A DNA stretch of 64,000 nucleotides, taken from the NCBI GenBank assembly GCA_030278955.1, contig JAOANR010000002.1, positions 30,226,932 through 30,290,931 on the forward strand, written 5' to 3'. The notes beneath the pieces are model-generated. The model was given only the letters and a program-made list of their open reading frames with translations, had not been told where the DNA came from and did no database searches. This DNA comes from Hygrophila difformis (taxonomy: Eukaryota > Streptophyta > Magnoliopsida > Lamiales > Acanthaceae). The translations under genes were made by a program, and so were the position numbers. Below, one piece after another: positions 1 through 12,200 of this stretch (its first letter is position 1; every line of letters starts with the position of its first letter).

Positions 1-39
1 GTGGTTAGCATATACATTCAGCGGTATTATTTATTCTAG
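1..39 (+). mobile_element. L-type 3' LTR tail, left of solo LTR insertion
   Basis: Identical to 49678-49716, near the end of the L-type 3' LTR. The A-type solo LTR begins at 40. The last five bases, TCTAG (35-39), are one copy of its target-site duplication; the other is 2833-2837. Confidence 0.85.
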
Positions 40-2832
40 TGTAACACCCCGGTTTTTGGTAACCCAGGTCGGGATGTCACCGCCACATCTCCCTAGTAAG
101 ACACGGTTTCTCCGAGCTTACTAAAGAGATGCAAGGCTAGGTATTGCAGTGTTTAAAATATTTAAAACATTCAAATAGCCCATACAATATAAATCGAAAA
201 TAATAATAGCATAGCGCAGCGGAAATATTTAGTTTAGTACAGTATCGCAGCGGAAAATTTAAATAGGGCCGACATGGCCAAAACACGAGTTAAACAGGCC
301 CGTTCATAATATAGTCTAAGTACGAAATTTAAAAGCAAAATAAAAGTTCCCAAAATCCCATGCATGATTCGTGCTCACACATGCTCATTCCACATATTCT
401 GTAAAGAAAGGAATAAAAATGGTTTTGATCAGCAAAATTGCTGAGTAAGTTAACACATGCATGATCGTAGGGTTTAAAAGCCATAACTTTAATAATTTAA
501 CAAAAGCATGATAATAACATAATATTTGATTTCATATAATCCATATCATATAGCACAATCTATCTCAGGCTCTATTTAATGACACGTATCACATGATTAA
601 ATCATAAAAGCCATAATTTTAAATAAAGCATTTAAATAATTTAATTGGACAACAATATAATTTAATCTAGTTTAATTTAATTTAGAATCCCCATTACATT
701 CCCGATTTGGTATTTCAAAGTTTCACGATAAAGATCGCGATGTCAACAAGTTTAGCCGGTAGCCCGGCGGCCGCAGCCGTATCAGCCATACCCAGTACCA
801 CTCCGGAGCCTCGGGAAACCCATACGGATATTCACGAGAGTGTAGGCTCTAAGTTTCGCCGTTTTGGCAATATCACATTTCAAGTATAGCGCGCGGGGTC
901 ACCATCGTCCATTACGGCACGAAGTGAATCGTTAGGGGGCACCCTGCAGAGCACTCACCCCTAATTTTAATTTATCAAGTTTGTAAGGGGATTTAGTTTT
1001 TTAAAAATCTGACTTCCATTGTATTCATTTAGAAACAATATCTCAATTCGTTTCAACCCTAAAGGTTAATTCCATGTTTCAACAAGATTTCAAAATTTCG
1101 TTTCGGTAAATCACAGTTTACTCCAAAATTCGTCTAAAATCAGATTTAATTCCAAAAATTCCAAAATTTCATATCTGAATCGGAAACATCAAGATCTACA
1201 ACTTTCGTGTTTTAACTTTTTCAATCCGAGATACCTAAGTAGGTCAAAAATGCTAATTTTTGCATAACAAGAAATCTGCCCGAGTTTACAGGTCACAGTT
1301 TAAAGATTTCATGTTCTAACATATCAATTCAACTCCAAATTTAATGAAATTTGACAGGGATCATCTTAAGACATTTATCTACAACTTTCATGTTCGGCCA
1401 AAGATCTAAAACAGCCTAGATCCTATGTCAAAAACGAGATCAAGATCATTCCTAAGTTCTGTCCAAGATTTCAAGATCTAAAATCAAACAGTTCGGTTTC
1501 AACGGGTTTTCACATATCAAATCAACTCCAAAAATTCTCAAATTTTTACAGTAGCTAGGTCTAAGTCTTAGGAACGTTTTTCGTGTTTTAAGTTTTTCCG
1601 TTTGAGTTCGTTTTAAAGGTCGGAAAAATTCAACAATTCTGTTGCGTCGGTAGGAAAACAAAAGTGGACAGATTTATGATTCTTGTCAAATCTTTTAGGT
1701 TTCGAATGTTTTAAAATCTCCCAAAACCATGTAAGGTTAACTTACAGTATCTATGAACGTCGGGAATGTCCAATTCGGAGGCGTGGCTTCCAGATCACCG
1801 TTTCTCCTCTCCGTTCGTCAGGTTCTACGATCTAGATTCGATACGGGGGTGTAGAAAGAAAAAGGAGATGATTAGGATTCGTTTTCGAATCGTTTATTGA
1901 ACAGAGATTGGACCGAGACTTACCACGACTATGGAGATCTGTAGAGAACTCGTCCAACAGCGTTCGTCTTGGTTTCGTGCCTCCGACGACTCCGGATTTA
2001 GGGTTTCGAGCGTATAGAATGCTTTAGGGTTTCGTAAACTTGTTCGGGGCTCCCAAGGGGCTTATTTATAGAATTCTAAGTCCCTAGGGCGTCCACGGCC
2101 GACCTAGAACTCTGGAGTCGAGAGGTGTTCAACCGAAAGTCGAAAAATCCGCGTTCGGGTGAGAGATTCACGCAACAACCAAATCTGTGGGGTGGCGCGG
2201 TCGTGGCGCGGTTTTCCCCATTGGGCGCGCGGCCACCGCGCCGTCTACGCCTGGACTTCGGTCCGGGCGGGTCGTGCGATCCGTCGTGCTTTTCCGCCTC
2301 TCTTTCGGGTTTCTATCCCTCTATGCTCCCGAATTCCGATTTCCGGGGGTATATTCGGGTTCATACTTTCTCTCTAATTTTATTCTTAGTCTAGTTGGAT
2401 GTTTTGGACTCGAATACTCGAGTTCATTAGTGTCGGGTTTTGGTGTTCCATTTATCCATCCTTTTATTGAATTAAATTCCTTTAATTCCTTTTTAAGTAA
2501 AAATCTCATTTCTCATTTCCTTATATTTATTTATTCATTTATTTGCTGGATTTGTTTATTTATTTATAGTATTTATTTATTTAATTATTGTTTTATTTTA
2601 TGTTAGAAAATTCTCGGGTATTACAGTCTACCCTCCTTAAGAATCAACTTCGTCCTCGAAGTTGTGTTTCGGCCTTTCTCGTCTCGTGCTAAGGTCTTGT
2701 GTTTGTTTTATTATGTTGTGACTGAACTTAGAGTTAGAACTTCTAAGCTGCCTACGTACCCGGTAAAGGGATCAAGCCATAACGTAGTTCAAAAGTTTAC
2801 AAGATTGCCCGAAAAATTTAGGGGGTATGACA
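40..2832 (-). mobile_element. A-type solo LTR, long form (includes PPT1)
   Basis: On the plus strand it runs from TGTAACACC to TATGACA and is flanked by TCTAG on both sides (35-39, 2833-2837), so it is a complete insertion. Bases 40-2625 match the 2,590-bp LTR of the full A-type element. The extra 207 bp (2626-2832) match the segment between the two polypurine tracts of that element (9057-9271). A solo LTR bounded by a target-site duplication arises by recombination between two LTRs, so the parent element probably had LTRs that both included this extra segment. A TATA-like motif on the minus strand lies at 2063-2070. Short open frames inside have no recognisable product. Confidence 0.85.
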
Positions 2833-2939
2833 TCTAGCCTTAGCGTATTTCGGGCGGACCGTAATACGTGGCGGTAGCACCCCGCCCCTTTTCCGTTCTT
2901 TGCTTCCGCTGTTTCATTAAAGAAAATGGGGGTGTTACA
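2833..2939 (+). mobile_element. L-type 3' LTR terminal segment (copy 1)
   Basis: After the TCTAG duplication the L-type LTR resumes and ends GGGGGTGTTACA at 2939. It is followed by GTACT (2940-2944), the right target-site duplication of the L-type element; the left one is seen before the L-type 5' LTR at 32309-32313. Matches 52512-52618. Confidence 0.85.
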
Positions 2940-4873
2940 GTACTGAAGACTTGGATTGATTGAGGGAAGTTGGAATAGAAAGAAAAGAAGAAAGAGGGCT
3001 GGGGCGCAGAAAACCGAGAAGGGGAGGAAGAAGGGAGTTGTGCAATGGGTAAATGGGATAGTGGGGAGGAGGGTAAGGAAATGCACACAGGTAAATAGGG
3101 GTTAAAGCTGTAGGGTGAAAAGATAATGGGGAATTGGTGGGAGCCTGATAGATTTTGTGGGTAATTGAGCAGATTGGTCTTTGGACCAGATAAAAGAGCC
3201 ACCCCTAATCCTCTATATAATGCACGCCCAAACCCCATTCTCTTCCTTCATTTTTTCTTCTTCCTCGTTTCTTCTTTTGTTACATCTGCATTCTTGAATC
3301 CCGTGAGTTCTGTTCTGTGCTCTCTTCTTTCTGCTGCTGCTCAGGTTTATTTTTCGTTCCTCTATTCCATTTCGCTACTAGTTCCATAAAAAGACTTTTA
3401 GGAGCTTAGTTGAATTTTATAACTAGTCCGCAGAAGCTGTGAAGTATTCCGGTAATATTTATTTAAGTAGGAGATTTTAGTTATTATTATTATTATTCGA
3501 GTTAGAATATCACTATTGCATGTTAAATTAATATTAGGACTTTTCCTAGTCAAGTAGCTGCAAAGGATATCTGCTCGTAGCCTACGCGTGTGTTGCATCC
3601 ATCCCGTCTACGGTGACATTAAGTAGATTTTTACTCTTTGGAGTAAGCCTTAATTTATTTAGCTTAAGCATAAATTTTAAATACCGTTTTCTTATTTTTA
3701 AATTTATGCTTATAGCTCCCTACTGTTTTTGGATTACTGGTATACCATTTTACTGTGCTTTATACTGTTTGCAACTATTCTCAAATCCTACGGATTTTTG
3801 AGCTCATTGTTACGGGGGCTGGGTCTGGGTATGGGTCGGCTGCCCAACTCCTACGTAGCTGTTGCACTTAATCGCCACACGGGGACTCTTGGGGCTATCC
3901 AGGCGATTCCAGATCTGATTCCAGTGGTGGATTACGAGGAAATTTCTTACCTCCCCCACACCCTTGCGTGTATGTGAGATTTGGGCCCCGTTTGGGCACC
4001 TGCACATCACAGTGGCTGAGATACTACATCTCGGTAACGCATATTGCTGTATTATCTGTTCCCGGGTTTAGATTAATATTGACTTTATGCATAAATAAAT
4101 TCTCGTTTTTAGCATACCATTACCATAACTGTTGTCTTTAAATTATTTTCTGCAACCCTAGCTCCTCCGGGAGTAAACGTCTACTTACTCAGCGATTGTT
4201 TTCACTGACTCTACACTTGTCACCATTTCCTTTCAGGTTTCAGATCTGCAAGGTTGATAGAGCATATTTTGCACGGGCACGGTATGGGGTATCATTTATA
4301 AGAAAATGTATTTTTAAATCTTCCTTGGGATGAAAACATATTACTTGGCATAGATAAAAGTTTTGTGAGGCAAAAATCAATTTTTAAGAAGTATTGGAAA
4401 TCAATTATCGAGCATAAATAAATACTTGGGTTTTATCCTGTTTGTGCAAACCTTGTGCCCTACTGTTTAAACAATGCATTTTGCGTTTAACAGTGTTATT
4501 TTGAAATACGAGTTAGACAACCCCTTTTTATAATATTTTTCAAATGCGAGGTACAACCCCTTTTTTAAATAAAAACTTCCATGGATTTATTCATGTTCTG
4601 TCGTTGAGCTCATTTGAGGAATGCGTTCCTCCGTTTGGTTGTACAAATCAACCATTTTTGTTAGGCTTATTTTATACTCTATAGTATTATAAGCTTCATT
4701 GCGAATTATATGCTAGCTTGTCCGGAACGTGGTTAGCATATACATTCAGCTGTATTATTTATTCTAGCCTTAACGTATTTAGGGCGGACCATAATACGTG
4801 GCGGTAGCACCCCGCACCCATTGTTCCCGCACTTTTCTTCCGCTGTCTCTTTAGGGAAAATGGGGGTGTTACA
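2940..4873 (+). mobile_element. L0 LTR, 3' part (older L-type LTR, copy 1)
   Basis: This is the distal part of an L-type LTR into which the L-type element inserted at GTACT. It ends GGGGGTGTTACA at 4873 and is related, with divergence, to the L-type LTR segments 34971-36064 and 48121-49716. No primer-binding site follows at 4874, so it is a 3' LTR or a solo LTR. Its proximal part is seen at 29842-32313 in the other duplication copy. It contains the TTACTCAG hairpin motif near 4173-4192, with one mismatch in the stem (TCAGC/ACTGA). Confidence 0.8.
3214..3220 (+). promoter_or_regulatory. Candidate TATA box of the L0 LTR
   Basis: TATATAA is followed about 25 bp later by a long pyrimidine-rich run (3238-3295), the usual look of a plant core promoter with a Y patch. 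It lies in the LTR segment that the L-type 5' LTR at 32314-36064 has lost. Transcription start not shown. Confidence 0.45.
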
Positions 4874-5719
4874 AAAATAACATAATACTTTAAAATTTTA
4901 ATTATATAAACTTAATTTGGCCATTCTCATTTTCCAACCACATATTATTATTGAGGAAAAAAGTAACAAAAAATAATAATAAAATAGAGATCGTCCAGGT
5001 TATCTCCCAAAAAAAACGTTCATGACATAAAGATTATTAATTTGTGCAAATATTCAAGATTTTTTTTGGCATAAACCGGGTATTTCCAGACGACATTGGA
5101 CACGAGACAAATTCCTCAAGGATCTGGTGGGTATCGAAGGGTTGCATCTCCCAAAGCAGAATTTTGCATATACAAGGGCTCGAACCCGATGCATTTGCTT
5201 AAGTTGCTACACTCAAACCAACCGTGTTTGGTTATATTCAATATTGATTTATAAGCTTTCTATATTATTATTTTTTTGGTAACATTGACACCATATATCG
5301 GAAAATGTGATGTTCTATATTATTTTTGGATAAACTAAATTATTAAGTTTCCAACGTTGATTTATGAGTTTTCCATATTGTTTTTCTCAATCAATAATTA
5401 AAGGCAATTGATTCAAATTTAGAATAGAAACATAGAAGAGAACAGAGATTATTTTCCATGTTTAAAAAAAGAATAAACATGAAAGAGAATAGAAATTATT
5501 TGAAGTGATCTTTTTTAATAATTAAATTACTGAGCTCGTTTCATTAGTTGACTACTACTTTTTTATGTCTTAAATGGACACATTAATTCACTGCAACTAT
5601 CAAAATTGTCGATATATAATGCACTGTTGTAGCCACAACCATCCCTAAATTATACTATTATTTATGTAAATCAAATACAGACAAATTGTTTTATACTATT
5701 TCAAATAATTTATTATATA

Positions 5720-5757
5720 ATTAGTTATTCAAACTTATTTTCGTTTGAATAACTAAT
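5720..5757. repeat. Perfect inverted repeat, 15-bp arms, 8-bp loop
   Basis: The left arm (5720-5734, ATTAGTTATTCAAAC) and right arm (5743-5757) are exact reverse complements around TTATTTTC. It is also present in the second duplication copy. It could be a remnant of a MITE or a short hairpin. No terminator role is implied in a plant nuclear genome. Confidence 0.6.
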
Positions 5758-5775
5758 CGTTCCATGTGAACGGTG

Positions 5776-5793
5776 CTTCCAAATATTTGGAAG
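5776..5793. repeat. 18-bp perfect palindrome
   Basis: CTTCCAAATATTTGGAAG is fully self-complementary and sits 19 bp after the previous inverted repeat. Function unknown. Confidence 0.5.
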
Positions 5794-5892
5794 TACGGTA
5801 ACGACACCAATCTCATCCGTTGAATTAAATCTAACGGCTATAAATTAAAAAGGGGTAAAATTATCAAAAAAAATGTATAATGGTTTCTTCAT

Positions 5893-6232
5893 TTACCATG
5901 TCACTGAGATATGCATAACATTTCGTTAAGATATGCATATATGTCGCTGAGATGCGTTAAAATGCATAGAAGTATGTCGCTGTAATGAATACAATAAATT
6001 GCATATGCCATGTCGCTGAATTCTATTGGCCATATTGCTGAATTGTGAAGGTTCCGTCATTGAGATGCGTTTAAAATCGCAATGAACTTTAAACGGTTCG
6101 AACTTAAAACATTGCTGAGATAAATACAATGATGTTGCTGATTGTATTGGCCATGTCGCTGAATTGTATGGGCTCCGTCGCTGAATTGTGTATGCCATGT
6201 TGCTGAATTGTATAGACTATATTGCGAATACA
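5893..6232. repeat. Degenerate tandem repeat (CGCTGAATTGTAT-like units)
   Basis: A short phrase, roughly GTCGCTGAATTGTAT-GCCAT, recurs many times with substitutions and variable spacing (for example 6009, 6155, 6177, 6200). The minus-strand open frame over it (5926-6198) shows the same repetition as QRH/QSAT-type peptides and is a by-product. Copy 2 carries the same field at about 55566-55905. Likely decayed satellite or element-internal repeat. Confidence 0.5.
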
Positions 6233-6461
6233 ACAGATTAAATACCTAAAAAAAATAAAATTACGAAACTAACCCTACAAATCATTTCAACCATTTAATC
6301 ATGAAATTGATCAACCATTCCACAGATGCAACAAACAATAATTATATTTTAAAGAGACAAAATAACTTAAAACGACCAATCAATTTTTTTTAAAAAAAAT
6401 CCGCTGAAATTAGTAGCATTTTAGATTTCAACTTATTGTAGTCAAAAAAATGTTCTTGAAA

Positions 6462-6466
6462 TTGTC
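6462..6466. repeat. Target-site duplication TTGTC, left, of A-type element
   Basis: TTGTC here and at 17668-17672 flank the A-type element. The empty site in copy 2 has one TTGTC at 56138-56142. Confidence 0.92.
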
Positions 6467-9056
6467 TGTAACACCCCGGTTTTTGGTAACCCAGGTCGGG
6501 ATGTCACCGCCACATCTCCCTAGTAAGACACGGTTTCTCCGAGCTTACTAAAGAGATGCAAGGCTAGGTATTGCAGTGTTTAAAATATTTAAAGCATTCA
6601 AAATAGCCCATACAATATAAATCGAAAATAATAATAGCATAGCGCAGCGGAAATATTTAGTTTAGTACAGTATCGCAGCGGAAAATTTAAATAGGGCCGA
6701 CATGGCCAAAACACGGGTTAAACAGGCCCGTTCAGAATATAGTCTAAGTACGAAATTTAAAAGCAAAATAAAAGTTCCCAAAATCCCATGCATGATTCGT
6801 GCTCACACATGCTCATTCCACATATTCTGTACAGAAAGGAATAAAAACGGTTTTGATCAGCAAGATTGCTGAGTAAGTTAACACATGCATGATCGTAGGG
6901 TTTAAAAGCCATACTTTAATAATTTAACAAAAGCATGATAATAACATAATATTTGGTTTCATATAATCCATATCATATAGCACAATCTAACTCAGGCTCT
7001 ATTTAATAACACATATCACATGGTTTAATCATAAAAGCCATAATTTTTAAATAAGACATTTAAATAATTTAACTGGACAACACTATAATTTAATCTAGTT
7101 TAATTTAATTTAGAATCCCCATTACATTCCCGATTTGGTATTTCAAGTTTCACGATAGAAATCGCGATGTCAACAAGTTTAGCCGGTAGCCCGGCGGCCG
7201 CAGCCGTATCAGCCATACCCAGTACCACTCCGGAGCCTCGGGAAACCCATACGGATATTCACGAGAGTGTAGGCTCTAAGTTTCGCCGTTTTGGCAATAT
7301 CACATTTCAAGTATAGCGCGCGGGGTCACCATCGTCCATTACGGCACGAAGTGAATCGTTAGGGGGCACCCTGCAGAGCACTCACCCCTAATTTTAATTT
7401 ATCAAGTTTGTAAGGGGATTTAATTTTTAAAATCTGACTTCCAATGTAGCAATTTAGAAATAATATCTCAATTCGTTTCAACCCTAAAGGTAAATTCCAT
7501 GTTTCAACAAGATTTCAAAATTTCGTTTCGGTAAATCACAGTTTACTCCAAAATTCGTCAAAAATCAGTTTTAATTCCAAAAATTCCAAAATTTCACATC
7601 TGACTCGGAAACATCAAGATCTACAACTTTCGTGTTTTAACTTCTTCAATCCGAGATACCTAAGTAGGTCAAAATCGCTAATTTTCGCATAACAAGAAAT
7701 CTGTCCGAGTTCAATACATCACAGATCAAAGATTTCAGTTTCTACCATATCAATTCAACTCCAAATTTAATGAAATTTGACAGGGATCATCTTAAGACAT
7801 TTATCTACAACTTTCATGTTCGGCCAAAGATCTAAAACAGCCTAGATCCTATGTCAAAAACGAGATCAAGATCATTCCTAAGTTCTGTCCAAGATTTCAA
7901 GATCTAAAATCAAACAGTTCGGTTTCAATGGGTTTTCACCTATCAAATCAACTCCAAAAATTCTCAAATTTTTACAGTAGCTAGGTCTAAGTCTTAGGAA
8001 CGTTTTTCGTGTTTTAAGTTTTTCCGTTTGAGTTCGTTTTAAAGGTCGGAAAAATTCAACAATTCTGTTGCGTCGGTAAGAAAACAAAAGTAGACAGATT
8101 TATGATTCTTGTCAAATCTTTTAGGTTTCGAATGTTTTAAAATCTCCCAAAACCATGTAAGGTTAACTTACAGTGTCTATGAACGTCGGGAATGTCCAAT
8201 TCGGAGGCGTGGCTTCCAGATCACCGTTTCTCCTCTCCGTTCGTCGGGTTCTACGATCTAGATTCGATACGGGGGTATAGAAAGAAAAAGAAGATGATTA
8301 GGATTCGTTTTCGAATCGTTTATTGAATAGAGATTGAACCGAGACTTACCACGACTATGGAGATCTGTTGCGAACTCGTCCACAGCGTTCGTCTTGGTTT
8401 CGTGCCTCCGACGACTCCGGATTAGGGTTTCGAACGTATAGAGTGCTTTAGGGTTTCGTAAACTTGTTCGGGGCTCCCAAGGGGCTTATTTATAGAATTC
8501 TAAGTCCCTAGGGCGTCCACGGCCGACCTAGAACTCTGGAGTCGAGAGGTGTTCAACCGAAAGTCGAAAAATCCGCGTTCGGGTGAGAGATTCACGCAAC
8601 AAACGAATCTGTGGGTTGGCGCGGTCGTGGCGCGGCAAACCCCTTCCAGCGCGCGGCCACCGCGCCGTCTACGCCTGGACTTCGGTCCGGGCGGGTCGTG
8701 CGATCCGTCGTGCTTTTCCGCCTCTCTTTCGGGTTTCTATCCCTCTATGCTTCCGAATTCCGATTCCCGGGGTATATTCGGGTTCATACCTTCTCTCTAA
8801 TTTTTATTCTTAGTCCAGTTGGATGTTTTGGACTCGAATACTCGAGTTCATTAGTGTCGGGTTTTGGTGTACCATTTAACCATTTAATTAAATTCCTTTA
8901 ATTCCTTTTTAAGTAAAAGTCTCATTTCTCATTTCCTTATATTTATTTATTTATTTATTTGCTGGATTGTTTATTTATTTATCGCATTTATTTTATTTAT
9001 TATTTATTTATTTAATTATTGCTTTATTTTATGTTAGAAAATTCTCGGGTATTACA
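6467..9056 (-). repeat. A-type 3' LTR (short form)
   Basis: Runs from TGTAACACC to GGTATTACA on the plus strand; read on the element strand it starts TGTAATACCCGAG and ends GGGGTGTTACA. The same length and sequence appear at 15078-17667. A TATA-like motif lies at 8487-8494 (minus) and the TTACTCAGC hairpin at 6857-6872. Confidence 0.92.
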
Positions 9057-9069
9057 GTCTACCCTCCTT
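9057..9069 (-). promoter_or_regulatory. Polypurine tract 1 (PPT1), A-type
   Basis: On the element strand TTAAGGAGGGTAGAC directly precedes the LTR start TGTAATACCC. This is the plus-strand primer position that explains the short-form LTRs of this element. A conserved stretch with the words GACGAAGTTGATTC lies just upstream and recurs in B-type, N-type and the N-type fragment. Confidence 0.8.
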
Positions 9070-9271
9070 AAGAATCAACTTCGTCCTCGAAGTTGTGTTT
9101 CGGCTTTTCTCGTCTCGTGCTAAGGTCTTGTGTTTGTTTTATTATGTTGTGACTGAACTTAGAATTAAAACTTCTAAGCTGCCTACGTACCCGGTAAAGG
9201 GATCAAGCCATAACGTAGTTCAAAAGTTTACAAGATTGCCCGAAACCGAAAAATTAGGGGGGGGTATGACA

Positions 9272-9287
9272 TCCTCTCCCCCTTAAG
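9272..9287 (-). promoter_or_regulatory. Second polypurine tract (PPT2), A-type
   Basis: On the element strand CTTAAGGGGGAGAGGA is followed at once by TGTCATACCC, a TG start resembling the true LTR start. It lies 8 bp after the gag-pol stop. The A-type solo LTRs at 40-2832 and 49717-52511 end exactly at this TGTCATACC boundary, which suggests this tract also primes plus-strand synthesis. Confidence 0.65.
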
Positions 9288-9294
9288 ATTGCAG

Positions 9295-12200
9295 TTATGT
9301 CCCCATAACTGTGTCGGTATCGGTTTGGAACAATGTCGGGTATCGTTCCCTCATGTCGGATTCTACTTCCCAAGTTGCCGTCTCACTTTCGTGGTTTGAC
9401 CAAAGAACCTTGATCATTTTGATGGTTTTGTTCCTCGTTACTCGTTCCTTAGTATCGAGAATACGCACTGGGACTTCTTCGTAAGTCAAATCTTCATCGA
9501 GCTCAATTATCTCCGGTTGAAGTACATGTGTCGGGTCCGGCACATACTTCTTTAGTTGCGAGACATGGAAGACATTATGAACTCGATCTAAGTGTGGCGG
9601 TAAAGCCAATCGGTAGGCTAGAGTTCCCACTCGTTCTAGAATTTCGTAAGGTCCTATGTATCGCGGACTTAACTTCCCTCGTTTGCCAAAGCGCATCACC
9701 CCCTTCATGGGTGATATCTTTAGCATGACCCTATCTCCCACTTGAAATTCTAGGTCTCGTCGTCTCACGTCGGCATAACTCTTTTGACGGTCTTGAGCGG
9801 CTTTCATCTTCCCTTGGATCACTTTGATTTGTTGAGCCATGTCTTCGATAAGTTGTGGTCCCACTACCACGGACTTATCGTTTTCTTCCCAGCTCAAAGG
9901 GCTTCGGCACTTTCGTCCATACAATGCCTCGAAAGGTGCCATGCCGATACTCGCATGGTAACTATTATTATAGGAAAACTCAATCAAGGGTAAATGAGAT
10001 TCCCAATTCCCTTTGAATTCCAACACGCATGCTCTCAGCATGTCTTCTAGTGTTTGGATTGTTCTCTCAGTTTGTCCATCCGTCATCGGGTGGAATGCGG
10101 TGCTCATCTTGATTTGAGTACCGAGAGCTTTTTGTAACTCCGTCCAGAAATGAGAGACAAATCTACTGTCTCTATCGGAAATGATATCATGTGGCACTCC
10201 ATGTCGCCGTACCACATTATCAATGTAGGCTCGGGCCAATTGGTCCATAGTCCACGTGTCTTTCATTGGGATGAATATGGCTGTCTTCGTTAGCCTATCC
10301 ACAATCACCCAAATCTTGTTCATGCCTTTAGGTGATCGGGGTAATCCCGAGACAAAGTCCATTGAGATGCTATCCCACTTCCAACTTGGAATCTCTAGTG
10401 GTTGCATCAATCCTAAGGGTTTATGTCGCACTGCCTTAACCTTTTGGCAGGTGAGACATCTCGCTACGAAATTTGCCACTTCCTTCTTCATTCCCGGCCA
10501 CCAATAGATCTTCTTCAGATCTTTGTATAGCTTGTCACCTCCGGGATGTACGGAATATGGCGTGTTGTGCCCTTCCTCCATCAACCTTTGCTTCAATTCG
10601 GCACATTTAAGAGGCACACACCATCTACCTTTAAAACGGATGCTTCCATCCTCGTGGACAGCAAATCCTATTGCCTTTCCTTCGGCAATATACCCTTTTA
10701 TCTTCTCGAGTTTCGGATCGCCCGGTTGAGCGAGTCGAATCTCGTCCAATATTGGAGTTTCTACGACCATGGCATTGACCGTTTCTCTCACTGTGCCAGG
10801 ATGCACAAGTTCTAACTCCAGTCTTGCCAAATCCATGTACAATGCCGGCGGAATTACCAACGAGTTTGTCACGTGTTGGGTTTTCCGACTTAGGGCATCG
10901 GCTACCACATTCGCCTTCCCCTCGTGGTACGCTATCTCTAAATCGTAGTCTTTGATAAGTTCCAACCACCTTCGCTGTCTCAAATTCAACTCCTTCTGAG
11001 TGAATATATACTTCAAGCTCTTGTGGTCGGTGAACATTCGACACTTCCGCCCATAAAGATAATGTCTCCATATCTTTAGAGCGAAAACGACCGCTGCCAA
11101 CTCCAGGTCATGTGTCGGATAATTTTCCTCGTGAGGTTTTAGTTGGCGTGATGCATAGGCTACGACTCTCGAGTCTTGCATCAAAACACAACCTAAACCT
11201 TCCTTCGAAGCATCGCTATATACTTCGAAGTCACCATTCTCTGATGGTAATGTTAATACGGGTGTGGTTGTGAGTCGTTTCTTTAGCTCTTGAAACGATG
11301 TCTCACATGCTTCGGTCCACTCGTATTTTGCTCCTTTCTTAAGTAGCTGGGTCAAAGGACGTGCAATCCTTGAAAAGTCCTTCACGAATCGTCTATAATA
11401 TCCAGCTAATCCAAGGAAACTCCTTATTTCCGTTGGACTTTTCGGAGTTGCCCACTCCGTCACGGCAGAAACTTTTGCCGGATCCACTGATACTCCATCA
11501 GCGGATACTATGTGTCCGAGAAATGCCACTTCTTTCAGCCAGAAGTCACATTTCGACAGCTTGCCGTATAGCTGATTTCTTCGCAGGATCTCCAACACTT
11601 GATGTAAGTGCTTCGCATGCTCCTCCTCGCTCTTCGAGTAGATCAGGATGTCGTCGATGAACACTACGACGCACTGATCTAACAATTCTCGGAACACGTT
11701 GTTCATGAGATTCATGAACATGGCCGGAGCATTTGTTAACCCGAAGGATAACACTGTGAACTCGTAATGGCCATATCGTGTTCGAAACGCCGTCTTTGGA
11801 ATGTCCTTCTCGGCAATCCTCAATTGATGATACCCAGATCGCAAATCGATCTTCGAGAATACTGAAGCTCCCTTCAGTTGATCAAACAGATCCTCTATTC
11901 TCGGTAGGGGGTATTTGTTCTTAATGGTCACTTGGTTTAGTCCCCGGTAATCTATGCAAAGACGTAGTCCTCCGTCTTTCTTCTTGACAAATAAAACCGG
12001 TGCTCCCCAAGGGGACGTACTCGGTCTTATGTAACCTTTTCCCAATAACTCCTCGAGTTGTTCCTTTAACTCCTTCATTTCCAGTGGTGCCATCCGGTAC
12101 GGAGCTTTCGAGACAGGCTCTGTCCCCGGAATGAGATCTATCGTAAATTCAAGATCTCTCTCAGGTGGCATGCCCGGAACGTCTTCAGGGAACACGTCCG

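Larger units (their letters stand above)
4874..6466. other. AT-rich non-coding DNA, left half (copy 1)
   Basis: No credible coding region. It holds a perfect 15-bp hairpin (5720-5757), an 18-bp palindrome (5776-5793) and a degenerate repeat field (about 5893-6232). The phrase around 5820-5840 (ATCCGTTGAATTAAATCTAACGG) resembles internal sequence common in plant MITEs, but I could not define terminal inverted repeats. The block is continuous with 17673-18699 once the A-type element is removed, and matches 54552-56142. Confidence 0.6.

Noticed and set aside
2187..2606. 139-codon open frame in the A-type solo LTR, and related frames at 8611-8901 and 17222-17512
   Set aside because: It covers the GC-rich block and an AT-rich tail of the LTR. 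The product varies in frame between copies and ends in low-complexity sequence.
5184..5196. GGCTCGAACCC, resembling a tRNA box B, as a possible tRNA or SINE
   Set aside because: No cloverleaf, no convincing box A at the right distance, and no SINE tail.
5926..6198. 90-codon minus-strand frame
   Set aside because: Artefact of the degenerate CGCTGAATTG repeat.
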